Shown: one piece after another, positions 45,837 to 56,226 of the stretch
Layout of the letters: every line of letters begins with the position of its first letter
Position numbering within the stretch: position 1 is the stretch's first letter
Assembly: GCA_963849635.1 (NCBI GenBank)
Contig: CAWKIA010000003.1
Location: 165,569-229,568, forward strand
Reading direction: 5' to 3'
DNA length: 64,000 bases
Origin: CAVRUD01 sp963849635
GTDB taxonomy: Bacteria; Chloroflexota; Chloroflexia; Thermomicrobiales; UBA6265
The notes under the pieces: generated by a model
Database searches by the model: none
Told to the model about the DNA's origin: nothing
Seen by the model: the letters and a program-made list of their open reading frames with translations, nothing else
Translations under genes and position numbers: made by a program

Positions 45837-47662
45837 ATGGCAACGACGGCCGTGGCGCTGCCACAGTGGGATATGACCGTCGTCTATCCGGGGCTCGACT
45901 CTCCCGAGTTTGCCGCTGGCTTCGCCGCCCTTCGTCAGGGCGTGTCCGATCTGGGCGAACTCTTCGAACGGGCTGGTATCGGGAAGACGGAACCCCAAGA
46001 GGTTGATGACGATCTCGTCTCACTGTTCGACGAGGTGACCACACGCCTGAATTCGACGCTCGCCGGCCACGAGACGATGGACGCGTACATCTCCGCATTT
46101 GTGGAGACGAACTCGCGCGACAATCGTGCCCAGGCTCTGTACAGCGAACTGGACTCAATCGCTACGCCCGTCACGCAGTTGACGACCAGGTACATCGCCT
46201 GGGTCGGTAGCCTCGATCTCGCCATCGCTGATCGATCGGTCCGAAGTCGCCAGGGAACACCGGATTTCCGCTGCACCAGATGAAAATCGACGCGGTTCAC
46301 CAGATGAGCCCGGCCGAAGAGGACTTGCTGGCCGCGTTGCGGCCATCCGCTGGCGGAGCGTGGAGCCGGCTCCACGCCAATCTGTCATCGCAATTGGAGG
46401 TCACGGTCGAGATCGATGGTGAGCGGCAGACGCTGCCGATGAGCGGCGTCCGCAACCTTGCCCACAGTCCCGATCGAGATCTCCGCCGCCGGGCATTCGC
46501 GGCCGAGATCGAGACCTGGGAGCAGGCTGCCCTGTCACTCGCCGCCAGCATGAACGGCATCAAGGGCGAAGTCCTGACAGTGAGCGCCCGGCGTGGATGG
46601 GATTCACCACTGGCGGCGATGCTCCATGCCAACCGCATCGACCAGGAGACACTCGACGCGATGCTCGGCGCGGCCGAGGAGTTCTTCCCGGACTTCCGGC
46701 GCTACCTCAAGGCCAAAGCGCGGGCGCTCGGACTATCTCAACTCGCCTGGTATGACCTGTTCGCGCCTGTCGGCGGTAACACTGACCCAGGCCGCTGGTC
46801 GTTCGAGAACGGTCAGGAATTCATCATCCAGCACTTCGGATCGTACTCGGATCGACTCCGCTCGTTCGCGGAGCGGGCGTTTGCCGAGCGTTGGATCGAT
46901 GCCGAGCCGCGACCGGGCAAGTCCGACGGCGCCTTCTGCATGTGGCTGCAAGGCGACGAATCTCGCATCCTGGCAAACTACGAGCCGTCGTACGGCGCTG
47001 TCAGCACCCTCGCCCACGAGCTCGGCCACGCCTACCACAACCTCTGTGAGGTCGGGCTGACAGCGTTGCAACGGGGAACCCCGATGACGATGGCCGAGAC
47101 GGCCAGCATTTTCTGCGAGACCATCGTCAAGGACGCTGCCCTCGTCGGCGCCAGCGAGGATGAGCAATTCACGATTCTGGAAGCTTCCCTCCAGGATGCC
47201 TGCCAGGTCGTGGTCGACATCTCCAGCCGGTTCCGATTCGAGCGGGCGGTCTTCGCGCAGCGGGACGAGCGCGATCTCTCTATTGATGAGTTGAAGGCTC
47301 TGATGCTCAATGCCCAGGCGGAAACCTATGGCGATGGCCTTGACGCGTCCACCTATCACCCGTATATGTGGGCGGTGAAGGGCCACTACTACAGCGCCAG
47401 CGAGTCCTATTACAACTTCCCGTACATGTTCGGTCTGCTTTTCGGGCTGGGCCTCTACGCGCGCTCAACGGATGATCCTGACGGGTTCAGAGCCGCGTAC
47501 GACGACCTTCTCGCCCACACCGGCCGGGCAGATGCGGCCACACTGGCGGCCCGGTTCGGCATCGACCTTCGCCAGCCCGCGTTCTGGCGGGCGAGCCTCG
47601 AACTCATCCGAGCAGACATCGACCGGTTCGAGAAACTGGTAGATGCCCGAGTGGGCGGCTAA
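45837..47662 (+). CDS. M3 family oligopeptidase (PepF-like, frameshifted)
   Basis: This zinc oligoendopeptidase is about 607 residues after correction and cleaves short peptides in the cytoplasm. The active site STLAHELGHAYHNL (HExxH) lies at about two thirds of its length, with the third ligand in MAETASIFCETI. The N-terminal half reads MATTAVALPQWDMTVVYPGLDS. Two one-base insertions near 46215 and 46262 split it; removal gives LATLIDRSEVAREHRFPLHQMKIDAV. The second half alone could be read from ATG 46280, but it would lack the whole N-terminal lobe. ATG at 45837 follows gagagg. It fits the peptide theme of the neighbourhood. Confidence 0.88.
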
Positions 47663-48868
47663 TCCACCTTCGCTGCGGGAGCCGGGCGGGCGCCTCGTTT
47701 GATGAGTCGTGGCCGCCAGGAGCGGCGAGTAGTGCCGCCACTCCTGGCCACGAGCACGGTCGTCGCAACGAACAAGAAGAATGATGCGGCCCCGTAGATC
47801 CAGAGCGTGTTGTGCCAGAGCGGATCTTCATCGACCGGATCGGACTGAATCGGCCGGCCCTGCATGTCGAAGGCGACGTTCCCGAAGGCACTGTCCCCTA
47901 CCCGGACAAACTCCAGCCAGTCGTTCAGAGTAGTCATCGTTCGGGATGGACCGCTCCATGGGATCGGCCGGAGACTGATCGACCGAGTCCGCCAGCAGGC
48001 TCGCCATCGCCATCATCGGATTGATCGATAGCAGCAGGCGGATCTTCCTGTCGGACTCTGGCGACGAGTTGCTTCCATCTGCACTTGAAACAACCATGCC
48101 GCCCGCGTTGCCATCGACCGCGACCGCCTGCTGCGTGAACACCTGGTTGTCGACCAGGCCATCGTCGATGGCGTCAAGGAAGATGTAGGAGCCGATCGAC
48201 CCGACCACGATGGCAACGGTGAGCACGTACGACAGCACGGAGGCGAGGCCAGTGGTGCGGACCAGCGCCGAGCAGAAGAGCCCGAGCAGCCCGAACGTCA
48301 CCGTGGTCACGACCAGCAGGAGGAACGCTCGCCAGACGTCTTCCGGTGAGACTCCACCGAAGAGGAAGACGGCGCTGGCGATCGGGATCGATGCCACGAT
48401 CAGCAAGCCGGCGTAGCCGAGTGCCGCCAGCAGCTTGCCCCAGACGATCGTGTGCGCCCGCACCGGAGTGGCCCGCAGGAGGTCGAAGGTGCCGCCTTCG
48501 CGCTCACCGGAGATCGCGGTGGCGGTGAGTGCCGGCGCAATCAGGGCCAGAAGCGACATCTCCACCAGCGTGAACGCGGCAAACAGCAGTTGGCCAACCT
48601 GGAACGACTGGAGACGACTCCCACTCTCGTCGGACGCGAGGATGCGCTGGATGCCGAACACAAACCCACCAACGAGCAAAAGATACGCCCCGAGGACGAC
48701 AAAGGCGCGACGGCCGCGCATCCGAACGCGCAGCTCCCGGCGAAGGACCGGGTTCGCTCGGAGTCGCAGCGACTTTGACCAGTTCGGGATTCTGCGCCGG
48801 GCCGCCTCGACCGCCCGGGCTGGCGTTGTGTCAAAGGGTGCGGTGGTCTCGATCGTCGGTGCGCTCAT
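47659..48868 (-). CDS. ABC-2 type exporter permease (frameshifted near C-terminus)
   Basis: This is the membrane component of an ABC exporter, about 402 residues after correction. The sequence NPVLRRELRVRMRGRRAFVVLGAYLLL is the typical ABC-2 start. TAISGEREGGTFDLLRATPVRAHTIVWGKL is the family's cytoplasmic loop, followed by four helices (residues about 145-245). An extracellular part has AVAVDGNAGGMVVSSADG. A one-base slip near 47938 separates the last 90 residues, TTLNDWLEFVRVGDSAFGN, which include the last helix YGAASFFLFVATTVLVARS. ATGA overlap joins it to the ATPase gene. It is the last gene of the operon. Confidence 0.82.
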
Positions 48869-49849
48869 GCCACCTCCTCCACTCGGCCGGATTCGCTGGC
48901 CGCGTCATCATCGGTGGCGTACTCGCCCGTCAGGGTCAAGAACATCTCTTCAAGCGACGTTGGCCGTTCGCCAAAGTGGGTGACCGGATAGCCATCGGCA
49001 ACGAGAGCGGAGAGCAAGTTTGCCGCGGCGGCGTCATCCCCCGAAAAGTCCACCAGCAGATCATCGCCATCGACCCGGACCGCCACGACCCCGGGCGCGC
49101 GCCTGGCCGATGCGAGCACCGGATCGAGATCGGCGCCCGGAGCGAGGCGGACGGCGATCGGACGGCCGCCCGCCTGTTCGGCGATCTCGAGCAGTGAGCC
49201 CGTCGCGACCAACCGTCCGTGATGGAGGATTGCCAGCGTGGTGCAGACCTCGGCCAGTTCGCTCAGGATGTGCGACGAGATCACGATCGATTTGCCCTGG
49301 CTCGCTAAGGTGCGCAAAATCTCCCGAAGTTCGACCCGAGCCCGGGGATCCAGGCCGGATGCCGGCTCGTCCAGAATGAGCACGGCGGGGTCGTGAATAA
49401 GCGCATGCGCCAGACACAGTCGCTGGCGCATGCCCCGGGAGAGGCCGTCGACAAAGTCATCGCGCTTGTGGGTAAGGTCGACCAATTCGAGCAGATCGCC
49501 GATGAGGCCGGGGCGCTCTTTTCCCGGAATGCCAAAACAGTCGGCGTAGAAATCGAGGTACTCCCAGACTCGCAAGTCGTTGTAGAGGCCGAAGTCCTCT
49601 GGCATATACCCGATGAAGTGCCGTGCCTCCCGGCCCGACCGCAAGCAGGTCGATGCCGTCGATGGTTACGCTCCCCTCGTCCGGCGCTAGCAGACCCGCC
49701 AGGATTCGGAGGGTCGTCGTCTTGCCGGCCCCGTTTGGGCCGATAAGGCCCAGGATTTCGCCGGGCGCCACCCGGAGATAGAGCCCATCAAGCGCCTGCA
49801 GGCGCCCATACCGCTTGCGCAGACCCTCGGCAACGATTCCCTCGCTCAT
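48865..49849 (-). CDS. ABC exporter ATP-binding protein (frameshifted)
   Basis: This is the ATPase of the ABC-2 exporter, about 328 residues after correction. It has Walker A GLIGPNGAGKTTTLR (residues 35-49), signature GLSRGMRQRLCLAHAL, Walker B VLILDEPASGLDP and the H-loop VISSHILSELAEV. The C-terminal extension RPTSLEEMFLTLTGEY is typical of the CcmA/NatA branch. A one-base insertion near 49640 (gcggtcggg) separates the first 80 residues from SGREARHFIGYMPEDFGLYNDLRV. It overlaps both neighbours by four bases (ATGA), so the three genes are translationally coupled. Confidence 0.85.
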
Positions 49850-52527
49850 GTCGTCGCCTCCCGGGTTCCTTCCATTGACAGATGGACCGTCAGGAAGCCG
49901 GGATTCATGCCGCCGGCTTCGACTTTGAGGCGAACGACGCCGAGTTCGGCGTCGTAGTAGCGCTCCGGATTCTCGATCGTGATCTCGCCGGTGAAGTCGT
50001 CCAGCGGGACGAACTCGCCCGCTTCAACGTCGAAGAGCAAGACCGATTCTGGTAGCGGACCCATCATGCCATCCTGGGGAAGATGCAGGGTCAGCTTGGT
50101 AACCGTATCCGGACGCGCGTCGGCCGGCAGAGCCAGCTCGATCTCAGCCGAGCCGCCGTACACCTGGATATCGTGGCCGGTGACGATGGCGGAATCTGCA
50201 TCTGACGTAGTCAGGACCGGGGTAATCAGTCCGGGTGGAATGCTCACCGTCCCGTCTTCTGCCGTCGCGAACGAGGCCGTTAGGCGCGAGTTAAGCAGAA
50301 TCGTATCGACGGTCGTGACTTTGTGACCGCTGATCGAGATCGGCACGAGCGGTGAATCGGCCCAGCCAACGAAGTTGATCCCCTCAGTCGCCAGCGGCCC
50401 GTTCATGCCGTACCCATACATCGTATCGAGAATCATCTGACGCATGCGCAGGTCGCGATCGTTCGACAGATCCGGCCAGGGGCCGTTGCGGTCGAAGCCA
50501 AGCAACAGGAAGCTCAGCGGGTATCCATTCGGGTTTGCCTGAATCGTGCTGACATCCAGTTCGACTGGCTTGGACTCGCCGGGGCCGAGTGTCCCGATCG
50601 GCAGCATGGTCGTCCCGACAAATACGACGCAGTCGCGCATGGCCACCGTGCCGGGATTGGTCACCGTCCCGCGCAGAAATCCCCCTTCGAACCGGAGATC
50701 AGCTACGACGCGCGGGGGCTCGGTCGGGTGATGCTCCGCCATGAAGAAGCGCGACGCCCATTGGCTCACGCCCAGGTCGCGGACCTGGGCGGGCTCGCCC
50801 TGGACCAGCGTCCCGCCACCTGCCTGGCTGGTGCCCGACCAGGGATCGGCCGAGGGTGGCATCTGACTGAGCAGGACAGGCGCCGAGGAACCTTCGCCGA
50901 CGTCGACCACGTACGATGACTTGCTCGGAGAGAACAGGCCGACGTAGGTGCGGGCCGTCACTGGACCGCTATCCGTGCCGTCGCTCTGGATGATACTGAT
51001 CGTGTTGACGATCACGTCGCTGCCCCGAATGCGCGCGCCCAGACCGTAAGAAGCCAGCGCGAACACTCCGACGAGCAGGATGGTCGTCGCCCATGCCCAG
51101 GAGAGCTTGTTGAGACGGCGGAGGACGAGATAGTTGATCGGGCTGATGACGAGGAGGTAGGCGCCCAGCAGACCTGCGAGCAGCTTGATCGAGGGGAGGT
51201 CCAGCGCGGAAATCTGGCTCAATGCTCCGACAAGTGGCGCGGTCTCAAACGACCGGGGATTGACGTCTGGCGGCATACCCATCCAGGCGTTCTGGGAGAC
51301 GTGCGGCCGCAGGAGCGCCTTCCAGAGGTCGTCGCCACCGTCCCACTCCGCGAGCGGGGCGACATCTGGATCGTAGGACAGGTACGTCACTCGTCCATTT
51401 CCAACCTGCCCTTCGACGACGAGGGGAAGGTCGCTTGATCCGGCCAATATCGCGCCTGGGGCGCCGTCCTCCTTGAGTCTTGCCACGCTCACGACCGACT
51501 GCTGAACCGGGGGATCGCCACCGGCGAGATCACGCAGGGGCGTGAGATCGGCGATCGTCTGGCTTGTCTCAACCGTGACTGGAAGAATCTCCGCCGGCAC
51601 CGAGGCAAGCGCTGCTTGCCAGCGTTCTCCACCGGCTACGAAGAGCTGACCGCCCTGCTCGACCCATGATGCCAACGCCGCCTGTGCCTCGGGACTCAGC
51701 GGCGAAACATCCGTGGCCCCGCCAACGATGATGCAATCGAAAGAGTTGAGACCCTCCGGCACTGTCGGAAAGGTGGCCATGTCGATGGCGGCGACGTTGA
51801 CTGGAGCGTCGGGCACCCCGCCGCCGGGCATTGCCCCGGCGGTGCGGACCCGGCCGAGGGCCGCGACCGAACCCTCCGAATAACCGACCGTCCCGCAGAG
51901 CGTGTCCGTCTGGAAGAGGGGATTGATGCGGACCTCAGAGGCAACAATGGGCTCGTCGCCATCCGGCTCGACGACGATGACATCGAACGTTCGTGGCAAG
52001 GTTTCCGGCAGGGTGTAAAGGGTGACGCTCTTGCGCGTTCCGGCCGGAAGATCGACGGGGACGACAAAGGTCGTCGCCGCACTGCCGGAACCGGTCGAAG
52101 CCTGGACTTCGACGTTGATGTCTGGACCGTGATTCTCGAGGATGACGTCGACCGGCAGCCACTCGCCGAGTTTGAACGTGCCCCCGAAGGCAGCGGTAGC
52201 GGCAATCGAGATGGGACTATCGCCGGATTGCGCCGTTGAAGGAGTCGATGGCCCAGTGGACCCAGAATCCGGGGAAGGGGTGCTAGCGGCGGGCGTCCCG
52301 GCTGGCGTGCCTGCCGCTGGCGATCCGTCTTGCATCGCCGCACCCGAAAGTGCGGCCAAGGCCATCCCCACCACGCCTACGACGAGCGCGAGCGTAACGG
52401 TACGAAGAAAAAGACGTCCTCGCCGATCCGAACGCGTGATCGGTTCTGGCCGCTGTGTTGAGCACAATTGCGATTTCGTCTGGTTCATCCCCGTCTCTTT
52501 CCGGCTGGGACCGGACGGTTGGGTCAT
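49846..52527 (-). CDS. Large exported membrane protein of ABC-2 exporter operon
   Basis: The product is 893 residues of unknown function. A leader helix, LFLRTVTLALVVGVVGMALAALSG, is followed by a linker rich in T, P, S, G and A. Beta-rich extracellular domains come next (TFKLGEWLPVDVILENHG; VNVAAIDMATFPTVP, FDCIIVGGATDVSPLSPEAQAALASWVEQGGQLFVAGG). The latter resembles the GATase1-like fold in GldG/DUF4350-type proteins that accompany ABC-2 exporters. Two helices near residues 445-495 (LLAGLLGAYLLVISPINYLVL, ATTILLVGVFALASYGLGA) precede a second extracellular half. It is translationally coupled to the ATPase, so it is likely an accessory or substrate-handling subunit. Alternative start ATG at 52488. 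Confidence 0.72.
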   Translation of the reverse strand: MTQPSGPSRKETGMNQTKSQLCSTQRPEPITRSDRRGRLFLRTVTLALVVGVVGMALAALSGAAMQDGSPAAGTPAGTPAASTPSPDSGSTGPSTPSTAQSGDSPISIAATAAFGGTFKLGEWLPVDVILENHGPDINVEVQASTGSGSAATTFVVPVDLPAGTRKSVTLYTLPETLPRTFDVIVVEPDGDEPIVASEVRINPLFQTDTLCGTVGYSEGSVAALGRVRTAGAMPGGGVPDAPVNVAAIDMATFPTVPEGLNSFDCIIVGGATDVSPLSPEAQAALASWVEQGGQLFVAGGERWQAALASVPAEILPVTVETSQTIADLTPLRDLAGGDPPVQQSVVSVARLKEDGAPGAILAGSSDLPLVVEGQVGNGRVTYLSYDPDVAPLAEWDGGDDLWKALLRPHVSQNAWMGMPPDVNPRSFETAPLVGALSQISALDLPSIKLLAGLLGAYLLVISPINYLVLRRLNKLSWAWATTILLVGVFALASYGLGARIRGSDVIVNTISIIQSDGTDSGPVTARTYVGLFSPSKSSYVVDVGEGSSAPVLLSQMPPSADPWSGTSQAGGGTLVQGEPAQVRDLGVSQWASRFFMAEHHPTEPPRVVADLRFEGGFLRGTVTNPGTVAMRDCVVFVGTTMLPIGTLGPGESKPVELDVSTIQANPNGYPLSFLLLGFDRNGPWPDLSNDRDLRMRQMILDTMYGYGMNGPLATEGINFVGWADSPLVPISISGHKVTTVDTILLNSRLTASFATAEDGTVSIPPGLITPVLTTSDADSAIVTGHDIQVYGGSAEIELALPADARPDTVTKLTLHLPQDGMMGPLPESVLLFDVEAGEFVPLDDFTGEITIENPERYYDAELGVVRLKVEAGGMNPGFLTVHLSMEGTREATT

Positions 52528-52847
52528 CGGTCGCTCCCGAGGTCAGGCGGCAGTCAGTGAACGGTAGCTGGTCAGAGATTCTGGGGAATGTACTTCTATG
52601 AGAGAGAACGCGCCGTGGACCGGGGTGGTTCCGGGTTATGCGTTGGATCTCGTGGCTGAACGAGAAAGTGCCAATCACCGGGAGTGGACTTTCTTTGCGG
52701 ACAAAGAAGATGCTAAGGTTTCCCTGAACCGGACCAGTGCTGGTGATGACCATAGGCTGCTGGGAATGAAGTGGGCTTGGCTGGCGCCACTTCAACGTGC
52801 GACCCTGGCGGATGTTGGTCCCTGCTGAGCATTGAGTCTGCCCAAGA
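52528..52847. promoter_or_regulatory. Divergent intergenic region
   Basis: These 320 bases separate the exporter operon (minus) from the M28 peptidase (plus). No gene is supported; a 76-codon frame at 52598 lacks family features. A short stem ctttctttgcggacaaagaag at about 52687-52707 is visible. Promoters for both directions are expected here but not assignable. Confidence 0.35.
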
Positions 52848-54470
52848 ATGCGGGCGACGAGGTTCACCAACAATGAGGGGCGATTTTCAAACAACATGAG
52901 TCGACCACCGTACAAGCCGCCCGCGGGCGGCGGGCGGCGCACGGCCATCATATTCGTCGCGGTCATCATCGCGATGGGCGTCATCGCGTACGCCGTCGCC
53001 TTTTGGCCGCGTGACGACGAAGACGACGATCCGCCCGCGGGGTCTCCGGAGGCGCTTGTCAGCGACGTCGCGGCCGGGAGCCTCATCGTTGATGTCGGCG
53101 GCTCGACGAGCGGATCCGGCGTCGAACCGCTTCCATCAGTTTCCCCAGATGCGACTCCGCCCGAGCCGGCGAGTCCTTCTTCTCAGCTCGACTGCCAGAG
53201 CAAGTGCCTGGTTCGACTGACCAATAGCCGGCGCGTGAATGCGGCGTTGGAGACGCTCGGTCTTCGACCCGCGTACACCACACCTGGGACGATGTGGGCC
53301 GGACTGGCGGCCGACGACCTCGCGGCGGTCCGTGAATCTGGATTCACTGCCAAGATCGTCGATTTTTCGGCGGACACCTTGCACCTCTTTGCGGTAAGGG
53401 TGCCGGACGGCGGCGACGACACCATGGTTCGGGCCTTTGGTGACGTGATCGACCAGGTTGGCGAGCAGTACATCGTGCGGGTGCCGTTCATTCCAGTCGA
53501 TGCCACGCCACTCACCAATCTCGGCATCGTCGTCGAGAAGGTTCCCCCGTTGCCGCCGGACGAGATTCTGCCGTTGGGCAGCGAGGAACTCGATCCCGAG
53601 CTGCTGTGGCAGCTGTCGGGTCAGATCTCCAACAGTGAGCTGGAACGGATCACCGCGGAGATGGAAGTCCTAGGGGCAGAGGAAGGCGAGCGATACGGAT
53701 CTCGCTTCTATGAAGAACCCGGCAACGTCGAGGCCGCCGAATATATCTACCAGCAATTCGCGGCCCTTGGGCTGACGGTCACCTACGACGACTTCCTGGC
53801 CGACAACGGGCTGCTGGCGCTCAACGTTCTCGCCGAACTACCAGGGGAAGACCCCAGTCAGGTCTTTCTCGTCATGGCCCACTTCGACTCGATCAACGAG
53901 GATGACAACGACGGTCCCGCGCCGGGCGCCGACGACAACGCCTCCGGCATCGCGGCGATGATCGAGATGGCGCGTGTGCTGGCGCAATTCGCGCTTCCTC
54001 ACCCTGTCGTCTTCTTTGCGTCGAACGCCGAAGAGAACGTCTTCCAGGGCGCGAATGCGTTCGCCTCCGAGGCGTCCCGCTCGGGCAGGGTCATCACGGG
54101 AGCCTTCAATCTCGATGCAATCGGATCGCCCCGAAATGGCCCGCAAATCGTCCTCAATGCGGACGGGGATGCCCGGAAGTTGATCGACCTCCTCATCGAG
54201 GTCAATGACGCCTATGGCCTTGGTCAGGTGTTTATTATTCCACCCGATCCGAAAGAGGTCATCGCGGACGACACGGTCATGCGGGATTGGGGCATCCCGA
54301 CAGTGCTGATCGCACGCGAGCTCTATCGCTGGACTGATGTCCACCACACGGAGTTCGACATTGCTGAGAACGTCGACTACTTCAACGTTCGCATGGCCGC
54401 GGAACTTATCTTGCTCGGGGTAGCCACGCTGCTAACTGAATCCGATGCCTCAGACTTCACCGACGGCTAG
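52848..54470 (+). CDS. Membrane-anchored M28 family zinc aminopeptidase
   Basis: The 540-residue product has one N-terminal helix, TAIIFVAVIIAMGVIAYAVAF, and an acidic Ser/Pro/Gly linker. A domain of about 170 residues without clear family comes next. The M28 catalytic domain follows, with all di-zinc ligands: MAHFDSINE (His), GADDNASGIAAM (Asp), ASNAEENVFQG (catalytic and ligand Glu), NLDAIGSP (Asp) and WTDVHHTEFD (His). It probably releases amino acids from peptides outside the cell, tethered to the membrane. The start is uncertain: ATG 52848 or ATG 52896 (MSRPPYKPP), neither with a good ribosome site. It is followed 17 bases later by the DUF305 gene. Confidence 0.88.
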   Translation: MRATRFTNNEGRFSNNMSRPPYKPPAGGGRRTAIIFVAVIIAMGVIAYAVAFWPRDDEDDDPPAGSPEALVSDVAAGSLIVDVGGSTSGSGVEPLPSVSPDATPPEPASPSSQLDCQSKCLVRLTNSRRVNAALETLGLRPAYTTPGTMWAGLAADDLAAVRESGFTAKIVDFSADTLHLFAVRVPDGGDDTMVRAFGDVIDQVGEQYIVRVPFIPVDATPLTNLGIVVEKVPPLPPDEILPLGSEELDPELLWQLSGQISNSELERITAEMEVLGAEEGERYGSRFYEEPGNVEAAEYIYQQFAALGLTVTYDDFLADNGLLALNVLAELPGEDPSQVFLVMAHFDSINEDDNDGPAPGADDNASGIAAMIEMARVLAQFALPHPVVFFASNAEENVFQGANAFASEASRSGRVITGAFNLDAIGSPRNGPQIVLNADGDARKLIDLLIEVNDAYGLGQVFIIPPDPKEVIADDTVMRDWGIPTVLIARELYRWTDVHHTEFDIAENVDYFNVRMAAELILLGVATLLTESDASDFTDG

Positions 54471-54487
54471 ACCCCGGAGGCAGCAAC

Positions 54488-55234
54488 ATGACATTTCATC
54501 CCCTGCGCATCCTAATGTTTGGCCTCATTGCGCTGGCAATCGTCGCTGTCCCAATGTACGGGAGCGCGGCTCGACTCTCGCACCTGCAGGAGAGTGGGAC
54601 TCCTGCCGTGGGCGCTTGTATCCCGGGTCCCGGGGGTGCGACGCCGGACGCTACTCCCGCTGCAGCCGGAAACGCCGCCGACTATCCGTTCGATCTGGTC
54701 TTCATTGACGCGATGCTATTCAACCATGAAGCGTCTGTCGCGATGGCCGAGATCGCGCGGCAGTCGTCCGAACGGCCGGAGATTCTCGGTCTCGCCGATG
54801 GGATCATCTCGACGCAGGTCGGGGACATCACCCAGTTCCGTGCCTGGCGATCCGCGTGGTACCCCAATGCCGATCCTGTTCCGGCCAACGTGGTGACCGG
54901 CCTGGGTGACGAGGGATTGATGACTTCTGGCGCGCTCAGCGCCGTTGGCGAAACGTCGATGGCCGACGACACAGCCAACGCCATCCAGCGCCTGTGTGCG
55001 CCGACCGGCCCGTTCGACATGGCCTTCCTGACCGAGAGCATCCCCATCCAGCAACGCGCCGTTGGGATGGCGCGCCTCGCGCTCGAACGCGCCGAGCATG
55101 CAGAATTGCAGGCACTCGCCGAGGAGATCGTGACCGTCCAGGAGGCCGAAGTCAGCAAGATGATTTCCTGGCTGGCAGAATGGTATCCCCAGGGTCCAAC
55201 CGCGCCGGGCGATGGCACACCGGCAACTGGGTAG
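54488..55234 (+). CDS. Secreted protein with two DUF305 repeats
   Basis: The 248-residue product has a Sec-type leader, LRILMFGLIALAIVAVPMYGSAA, then two DUF305 four-helix modules. Module 1 is PFDLVFIDAMLFNHEASVAMAEIARQSS, and module 2 is PFDMAFLTESIPIQQRAVGMARLALERAEH. DUF305 modules usually carry HHxxAI-type histidine motifs thought to bind metal (copper-linked in several genomes). Here module 1 keeps one His (MLFNHEASV) and module 2 has none (IPIQQRAV), so metal binding may be reduced. The function is unknown. It is probably cotranscribed with the M28 peptidase, with ggaggcagc before the ATG. Confidence 0.82.
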   Translation: MTFHPLRILMFGLIALAIVAVPMYGSAARLSHLQESGTPAVGACIPGPGGATPDATPAAAGNAADYPFDLVFIDAMLFNHEASVAMAEIARQSSERPEILGLADGIISTQVGDITQFRAWRSAWYPNADPVPANVVTGLGDEGLMTSGALSAVGETSMADDTANAIQRLCAPTGPFDMAFLTESIPIQQRAVGMARLALERAEHAELQALAEEIVTVQEAEVSKMISWLAEWYPQGPTAPGDGTPATG

Positions 55235-55296
55235 GGCGTTGCACTCCCCGGCCCTCATCCACGGACTAGCTCACGCATCTTGCAGAGGTCGCCGGC

Positions 55297-56226
55297 ATGA
55301 GTGATCCCATCTCACTGGCCGATCGAGCGGTTGGTTGCTTGTTGGGGTTGGCGTGCGGTGACGCGCTCGGCGGTCCGGTCGAGTTCATCGACCGGGCCAA
55401 AATCGCCGCCATCTACCCGGGTGGACTCCGCGAGTTTGTCGGGGGAGGATGGCTGCATCTCGCTCCCGGCGAGATCACCGACGACACGCAGATGACGCTT
55501 GCATTGGCGCGATCGCTCATCGCCGATGGTCTGGATCCGGCGCGCATGGTGGCGGAGTTTCTCGCCTGGTACCGCTCGAACCCGAAGGACATCGGCAATA
55601 CCACACGGGCGGCACTCGCATTACTGGTGGATGGCGTTTCTCCCGAGGAGGCGGGCGCCAGGGTCACCGCTGAGATGGGGGACCGCGGCGCCGGTAACGG
55701 GTCGGTGATGCGGTGTGCGCCAGTCGCTATCCGGTTCGTCAACGATCCAGATGGCCTCGTCTCCGCGTCGATCGCCAGCGCCGCCATCACTCATGCCGAT
55801 CGCCGCTGCACCTGGGGAGCAGTCGCGATCAATCAGGCGATTGCCCATTTGCTCCGCGGCGGTGGACTGGACGGCGTCGTCGACGCCGCGATCGGCGGTG
55901 TCTCTGATCCGGACGTGCGCACTGCGGTCTTCGGCGCGGCCGACCGACCACGCGAACATGTGAGGAGCGGCGGGTTTGTCCTCGACACGGTCGGTGCGGC
56001 CCTGTGGTGTCTGCTCAGCCAAGACGGATACGAGGAGACCGTCGTGGCGGCGGTCAGCCTCGGTGACGACACCGACACGACCGCCGCGGTGGCGGGAGGG
56101 CTGGCTGGGGCTCACTACGGAGTTGATGCCATCCCACCGAGGTGGCGAGACTTCGTGCAGCATCGCGATGAAATCCGCGACCTTGCGCTACGGCTGATGG
56201 GCTTCGCCACCGGGGCGCCAGCCTAG
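55297..56226 (+). CDS. ADP-ribosylglycohydrolase family protein
   Basis: This 309-residue all-helical DraG/ARH-type hydrolase removes ADP-ribose from proteins or cleaves related glycosides. The start is AVGCLLGLACGDALGGPVEF. The di-magnesium site is GEITDDTQMTLALARSL (TDD), and GAGNGSVMRCAPVAI and SLGDDTDTTAAVAGGLAGAHYG complete it. No ADP-ribosyltransferase or DarT-like toxin lies near, so the substrate is open; a role in nucleotide or ADP-ribose turnover is as likely as protein de-modification. ATG at 55297 is preceded by cagaggtcgccggc. It overlaps the convergent UxuA gene by four bases. Confidence 0.9.
   Translation: MSDPISLADRAVGCLLGLACGDALGGPVEFIDRAKIAAIYPGGLREFVGGGWLHLAPGEITDDTQMTLALARSLIADGLDPARMVAEFLAWYRSNPKDIGNTTRAALALLVDGVSPEEAGARVTAEMGDRGAGNGSVMRCAPVAIRFVNDPDGLVSASIASAAITHADRRCTWGAVAINQAIAHLLRGGGLDGVVDAAIGGVSDPDVRTAVFGAADRPREHVRSGGFVLDTVGAALWCLLSQDGYEETVVAAVSLGDDTDTTAAVAGGLAGAHYGVDAIPPRWRDFVQHRDEIRDLALRLMGFATGAPA

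Noticed and set aside
47659..49849. Exporter genes as deliberately split subunits
   Set aside because: Single-base repairs restore continuous family sequence in both genes, so the breaks are better explained as errors.
55297..56226. ADP-ribosylglycohydrolase as antitoxin half of a DarTG-like system
   Set aside because: No ADP-ribosyltransferase or macrodomain partner lies next to it; neighbours are a DUF305 gene and uxuA.
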